From: an uncultured Prochlorococcus sp.
GTDB taxonomy: Bacteria > Cyanobacteriota > Cyanobacteriia > PCC-6307 > Cyanobiaceae
Assembly (NCBI GenBank): GCA_913041805.1
Contig: CAJWIZ010000020.1
Location: 1 to 8,758 of the forward strand
DNA: 8,758 nt
Direction of reading: 5' to 3'
Both the position numbers and the translations under genes were made by a program. This document shows positions 6,335-8,758 of the stretch, one piece after another (position 1 is the first letter of the stretch; every line of letters starts with the position of its first letter). The notes beneath the pieces are model-generated. The model was not told the DNA's origin, ran no database searches, and saw nothing but the letters and a program-made list of their open reading frames with translations.

Positions 6335-6589
6335 ATGAGTGGCGAGCGCGTAGGTTTCCGCTTCAAACACGCCGATGCGGTGGTCAAGCGCAATCCCCAG
6401 GGGCGTTCTAGACGCGGCTGGGTCATGGAACCTGTTGAGCAGACGACCAGTCGAGGCACCAAGATGCCTGCTTATCGCATTAGATGGCGGGATAGTGAAA
6501 GGCCTGAAATAGTCCTCCAGCACATGTTGATTGCGGATCCTGATCCAACTCCTCCCCCTGAGAATGTGAGCCTTGTGCCTCCCTCTTAA
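6335..6589 (+). CDS. Conserved-type hypothetical protein, 84 aa, GC-rich gene
   Basis: Small, strongly basic soluble protein with no signal peptide or membrane segment. I cannot name a family with confidence; it resembles a short conserved hypothetical of picocyanobacteria. Residues 1-25 carry many Lys/Arg (GFRFKHADAVVKRNPQGRSRR). The middle (about 27-65) alternates in a way that suggests a small beta-barrel (GWVMEPVEQ, AYRIRWRDSERPEIVLQHML), and the end is Pro-rich (DPDPTPPPE). ATG 6335 is chosen because AAGG at 6321-6324 is a well-placed ribosome site. The frame also opens at TTG 6308, which would add nine residues directly after the lysS stop. The gene begins 27 bp after lysS, so it may be on the same transcript. 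Composition is odd: about 47 of 84 codons end in G or C, 21 of the first 30, unlike its AT-leaning neighbours. Confidence 0.78.
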   Translation: MSGERVGFRFKHADAVVKRNPQGRSRRGWVMEPVEQTTSRGTKMPAYRIRWRDSERPEIVLQHMLIADPDPTPPPENVSLVPPS

Positions 6590-6635
6590 AAAATTTGAAT
6601 TGATCATCAGAGGTTTTGCTTTTTATACGATGTTG

Positions 6636-6666
6636 AAAACCACATAATTTCTTTGTTTGTGGTTTT
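6636..6666. terminator. Bidirectional hairpin terminator between the 84-aa gene and smpB
   Basis: AAAACCACA (6636-6644) and TGTGGTTTT (6658-6666) form a perfect 9-bp inverted repeat around a 13-nt loop. The A-run on one side and T-run on the other allow a rho-independent type terminator to work in either direction. It lies between convergent genes (hypothetical gene ending 6589, smpB ending 6736), the expected place. The stem has only a modest GC core (CCACA), so strength is uncertain. The rest of 6590-6735 is AT-rich and shows no gene. Confidence 0.6.
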
Positions 6667-6735
6667 ATGAGCACTCAAAATGTACAGAATTTAACTTCGA
6701 CGGATAATTAAAGATTTTCTTTTTATTTTGCTTTT

Positions 6736-7233
6736 TTAATACCGTTTTAAGGCTGTCTTAACTTCTCGATCAGCTTGTTTTTTCTTCTCTTCTTGTCTCT
6801 TGTCGTGTAATTTTCGCCCTTTGCCTAGACCAATTATAAGTTTTATCCAAGAACCTTTGAGTTGCAGGCTAAGTGGAATTAGGGCTAGGCCTTTTTTGTC
6901 GAGTTGATTTTTGAACTTCTCGATTTCGCGTCGATGAGCCAAAAGTTTCCTGACTCTTAGGGGGTCATGATTGAAATAGTCGCTGGCAAATGAATGGGGT
7001 GAAATGTGGACGTTATGAAGTCGTATTTCTCCTTTTCTTATAAGACAAAAGCCATCTTTTAAATTTGCTTTGCCTGCCCGTATTGATTTGACTTCAGTTC
7101 CTAGCAGTTCTATTCCAGTTTCTAGGGTCTCTAAAATCTCATATTGATGCCTAGCTAAGCGATTTTCCGCCAACCTTTTATTCTTTGATGCTCTTTGAGC
7201 TGCTTTTAATTGTTTAGCTTTTTGCTTGTTCAT
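6736..7233 (-). CDS. smpB: SsrA (tmRNA)-binding protein SmpB
   Basis: Partner of tmRNA in trans-translation: it delivers tmRNA to stalled ribosomes, and its C-terminal tail enters the empty mRNA channel. The 165-residue protein has a basic N-terminal extension (about 1-24), then the SmpB beta-barrel: [20 protein letters not shown] (28-47), [13 protein letters not shown] (50-62), a hallmark block, NVHISPH (74-80), and [16 protein letters not shown] (89-104). The basic tail [17 protein letters not shown] (from about 135) is the expected decoding-centre segment. Length is normal for the family. ATG at 7233 (reading leftward) follows AGAAGAAG, an acceptable ribosome site. It is transcribed divergently from ruvB. 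The tmRNA gene ssrA is not in this window. Confidence 0.96.
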   Translation of the reverse strand: MNKQKAKQLKAAQRASKNKRLAENRLARHQYEILETLETGIELLGTEVKSIRAGKANLKDGFCLIRKGEIRLHNVHISPHSFASDYFNHDPLRVRKLLAHRREIEKFKNQLDKKGLALIPLSLQLKGSWIKLIIGLGKGRKLHDKRQEEKKKQADREVKTALKRY

Positions 7234-7283
7234 CTTCTTCTATAGATACTTTGACCATATCTAGGGCTAGTTACCCTTGCATC
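7234..7283. promoter_or_regulatory. 50-bp divergent promoter region of smpB and ruvB
   Basis: This compact spacer must hold the promoter or leader of both genes unless one is read from further away. TATAGAT at 7241-7247 could serve as a -10 for ruvB, with a leader of about 30 nt. On the minus strand TATGGT (plus bases 7254-7259) could serve smpB with a leader near 13 nt. The two candidates nearly touch, so simultaneous use would interfere. The bases TCTATAGA at 7239-7246 form a perfect palindrome. -35 elements are not clear for either. Tentative. Confidence 0.35.
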
Positions 7284-8342
7284 ATGGCAATTGTTTCTTC
7301 CACTGTCGGTCAATCCGAATCCCACTATTCAAGTCAAAGAAATAGGGATATTGATGCCAGACCATTCTCAGAAGAAGTCACGTCTCCTCGTGAGGATGGT
7401 TTAAGGCCAAAATGCTTAGATGAATACATTGGCCAGTCTTCGCTTAAAGAAGTTCTTGGCATTGCTGTGCAGGCTGCAATAGGTAGAGGGGATGCACTTG
7501 ATCACGTTTTGTTGTATGGCCCACCAGGCTTGGGGAAGACAACAATGGCCCTTGTTTTAGCTGAAGAATTGGGAGTTCGATGTCGAATAACAAGTGCACC
7601 TGCACTTGAACGCCCTAGGGACATTGTTGGGCTTTTGGTTAATTTGCAGCCTCGTGATTTGCTTTTCATCGATGAGATTCATCGACTTCCAAGAGTTGCT
7701 GAAGAGCTTCTTTATCCAGCAATGGAGGACAAAAGACTTGATTTGACTATTGGGAAGGGAAGCACATCTCGTATGAGGTCTTTGGATCTAGTCCCTTTTA
7801 CTCTGGTTGGAGCCACTACAAGAGCTGGTTCGTTGAGTTCACCTCTACGGGATCGTTTTGGTCTTAGTCAAAGATTGGAATTTTATTGCTTAAAAGATTT
7901 GAAGGCGATTATTAAACGAACAGCGAATCTGTTGAACCTTGTGATTGATGATGATGCCTGTCTTGAGATAGCAAGAAGATGTCGAGGGACTCCAAGAATT
8001 GCAAATAGGTTATTGAAAAGAGTTCGAGACTTTGCAACTGTTCGTGGTGGAGTTGATTTGATAAATGAGTTTTTAGTAGATGAGGCTCTTAACTTGCATC
8101 GCGTCGATAGTCGAGGATTAGATGAAAGTGATCGATGCTTGTTGGAATATCTAATGAATTGCCCTGGAGGTGGTCCAGTTGGTTTAGATACTTTGGCGGC
8201 AGCATTAGGAGAAGATTCTGCGACCTTGGAATCTGTAGTAGAACCATTCCTTTTGCAGATTGGCTTTCTTCAAAGAACACCAAGAGGAAGAATTTTGACT
8301 TCTGCAGGAAGACTCCATATTGAGGAAAAGGAGGCTATATGA
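7284..8342 (+). CDS. ruvB: Holliday junction branch migration DNA helicase RuvB
   Basis: AAA+ ATPase motor that, with RuvA, drives branch migration of Holliday junctions during recombinational repair. From ATG 7284 it is 352 residues (E. coli RuvB is 336), the excess being an N-terminal polar extension of about 35 residues before [12 protein letters not shown]. Motifs seen: Walker [12 protein letters not shown] (79-89), Walker [11 protein letters not shown] (126-135), sensor 1 VGATTRAG (175-182), arginine finger SPLRDRFG (186-193), sensor 2 [18 protein letters not shown] (233-250), and the C-terminal winged helix with [15 protein letters not shown] (297-311). All catalytic residues are present. 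The frame is open to TTG 7251, which would add 11 residues inside the promoter spacer; ATG 7284 is preferred, although its ribosome site is weak. The stop TGA is directly followed by the ATG of the next gene. ruvA and ruvC are not in the window. Confidence 0.97.
   Translation: MAIVSSTVGQSESHYSSQRNRDIDARPFSEEVTSPREDGLRPKCLDEYIGQSSLKEVLGIAVQAAIGRGDALDHVLLYGPPGLGKTTMALVLAEELGVRCRITSAPALERPRDIVGLLVNLQPRDLLFIDEIHRLPRVAEELLYPAMEDKRLDLTIGKGSTSRMRSLDLVPFTLVGATTRAGSLSSPLRDRFGLSQRLEFYCLKDLKAIIKRTANLLNLVIDDDACLEIARRCRGTPRIANRLLKRVRDFATVRGGVDLINEFLVDEALNLHRVDSRGLDESDRCLLEYLMNCPGGGPVGLDTLAAALGEDSATLESVVEPFLLQIGFLQRTPRGRILTSAGRLHIEEKEAI
8328..8334 (+). promoter_or_regulatory. Strong Shine-Dalgarno for the TPR gene, inside ruvB
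   Basis: AAGGAGG is the best ribosome-binding match in the window and sits within the last codons of ruvB (KEAI). It is 8 nt before ATG 8343, ideal spacing, and 4 nt before an out-of-frame ATG at 8339. This decides the TPR start at 8343. Confidence 0.75.
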
Positions 8343-8758
8343 ATGGTGCTATTGATGATTAATAGGTTGGCATTTGTTCTTGTGCGGATATTTTTGGTTG
8401 CAATTTTGCTGATTTGTCCAGCATCACCATTAGCAGCAAAGCAATCACATCAACTTCTTTTTGATCAAGCCCTTAAAGAAAGTAAAGAAGGTAACTATTC
8501 AGCTGCCTTAGAAATCTGGACGCAACTTTTGGAATCATTCCCTAATGATGCGTTGGCTTGGAGTAATCAAGGCAATGTCAGATTTGCACTTGGGGATGTT
8601 GAAGGTGCTATTGCTGATCAGACCAAGTCAATACAGATACTCCCTACTGAAGTTGATTCACATCTCAACCGTGGAATTGCTGAGGAAGCATTGAAACTAT
8701 GGGATGCAGCAGAAAATGATTATTCTTGGATTCTTCAACATGAACCTGATAATCCTTA
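8343..8758 (+). CDS. Exported TPR-repeat protein, 3' end outside the window
   Basis: The first 138 codons of a protein that runs past the window end. The N-terminus has the form of a signal peptide: Arg at residues 8 and 15, a hydrophobic core about 16-25 (IFLVAILLIC) and small residues before Lys33 (PASPLAA), suggesting cleavage near 31-32. The bases for LLIC do not make a good lipobox, so a lipoprotein is less likely. Three tetratricopeptide units follow: about 38-71 (EGNYSAALEIWTQLLESFPN), 72-105 (NQGNVRFALGDVEGAIADQT), and 106-138 (NRGIAEEALKLWDAAENDY). TPRs mediate protein-protein contacts, here presumably in the periplasm or thylakoid lumen; the partner is unknown. The start codon directly abuts the ruvB TGA and has an excellent ribosome site, so it is co-transcribed with ruvB, although a functional link to recombination is not implied. 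An alternative start at ATG 8355 is less well spaced. Confidence 0.85.
   Translation, partial: MVLLMINRLAFVLVRIFLVAILLICPASPLAAKQSHQLLFDQALKESKEGNYSAALEIWTQLLESFPNDALAWSNQGNVRFALGDVEGAIADQTKSIQILPTEVDSHLNRGIAEEALKLWDAAENDYSWILQHEPDNP

Noticed and set aside
6272..6607. Minus-strand 111-codon ORF opposite the 84-aa gene
   Set aside because: The open frame follows from the high GC of the plus-strand gene, which has a ribosome site and a coherent protein; the antisense product is not recognisable and has no good start context.
6590..7283. Possible tmRNA (ssrA) next to smpB
   Set aside because: I looked on both strands for the tRNA-Ala-like ends and a GGGG-starting 5' end and saw neither; the spacers are too short and AT-rich.

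Overview
The window looks like core chromosome of a marine picocyanobacterium, most likely a low-light Prochlorococcus or a close Synechococcus relative. The reasons are the moderately AT-rich coding sequence (rows I counted by hand are roughly 35-45% GC), an RpaB-type response regulator with the VPRAEILEQLWGYPPRRAA sequence familiar from this group, and the gene order mreB-mreC-mreD-rpaB-lysS, with smpB, ruvB and a TPR protein beyond. Strain assignment is inference. I see no transposase, integrase, CRISPR array, tRNA, rRNA, phage gene or toxin-antitoxin pair.

Layout. Bases 44-703 encode a DedA-family membrane protein (+). It converges on ssb (-, 711-1103) with only 7 bp between the stops. 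A 141-bp divergent region separates ssb from the mreB-mreC-mreD cluster (+, 1245-3556), in which mreB and mreC are 4 bp apart and mreC and mreD overlap by 8 bp. A 327-bp gap follows; it holds an in-frame 45-codon small ORF and tandem TATAAA boxes, then rpaB (3884-4702). lysS follows closely (start best placed at TTG 4775; the frame is open from GTG 4730) and its start is enclosed by GC-rich inverted repeats. Next is an unusually GC-rich 84-aa conserved-looking hypothetical gene (6335-6589). A bidirectional hairpin terminator lies between it and smpB (-, 6736-7233). smpB is divergent from ruvB (+, 7284-8342), which is directly abutted by an exported TPR protein cut off by the window end.

Function. 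The genes are housekeeping: envelope shape (MreBCD), membrane homeostasis (DedA), DNA replication and repair (Ssb, RuvB), light and redox stress regulation (RpaB), lysine charging (LysS) and ribosome rescue (SmpB). They read as adjacent short transcription units rather than one pathway.

I do not find a convincing undescribed system. The best leads are small-scale: the in-frame small ORF before rpaB, the competing inverted repeats at the lysS start, and the composition of the 84-aa gene. All three are hypotheses from visual inspection.
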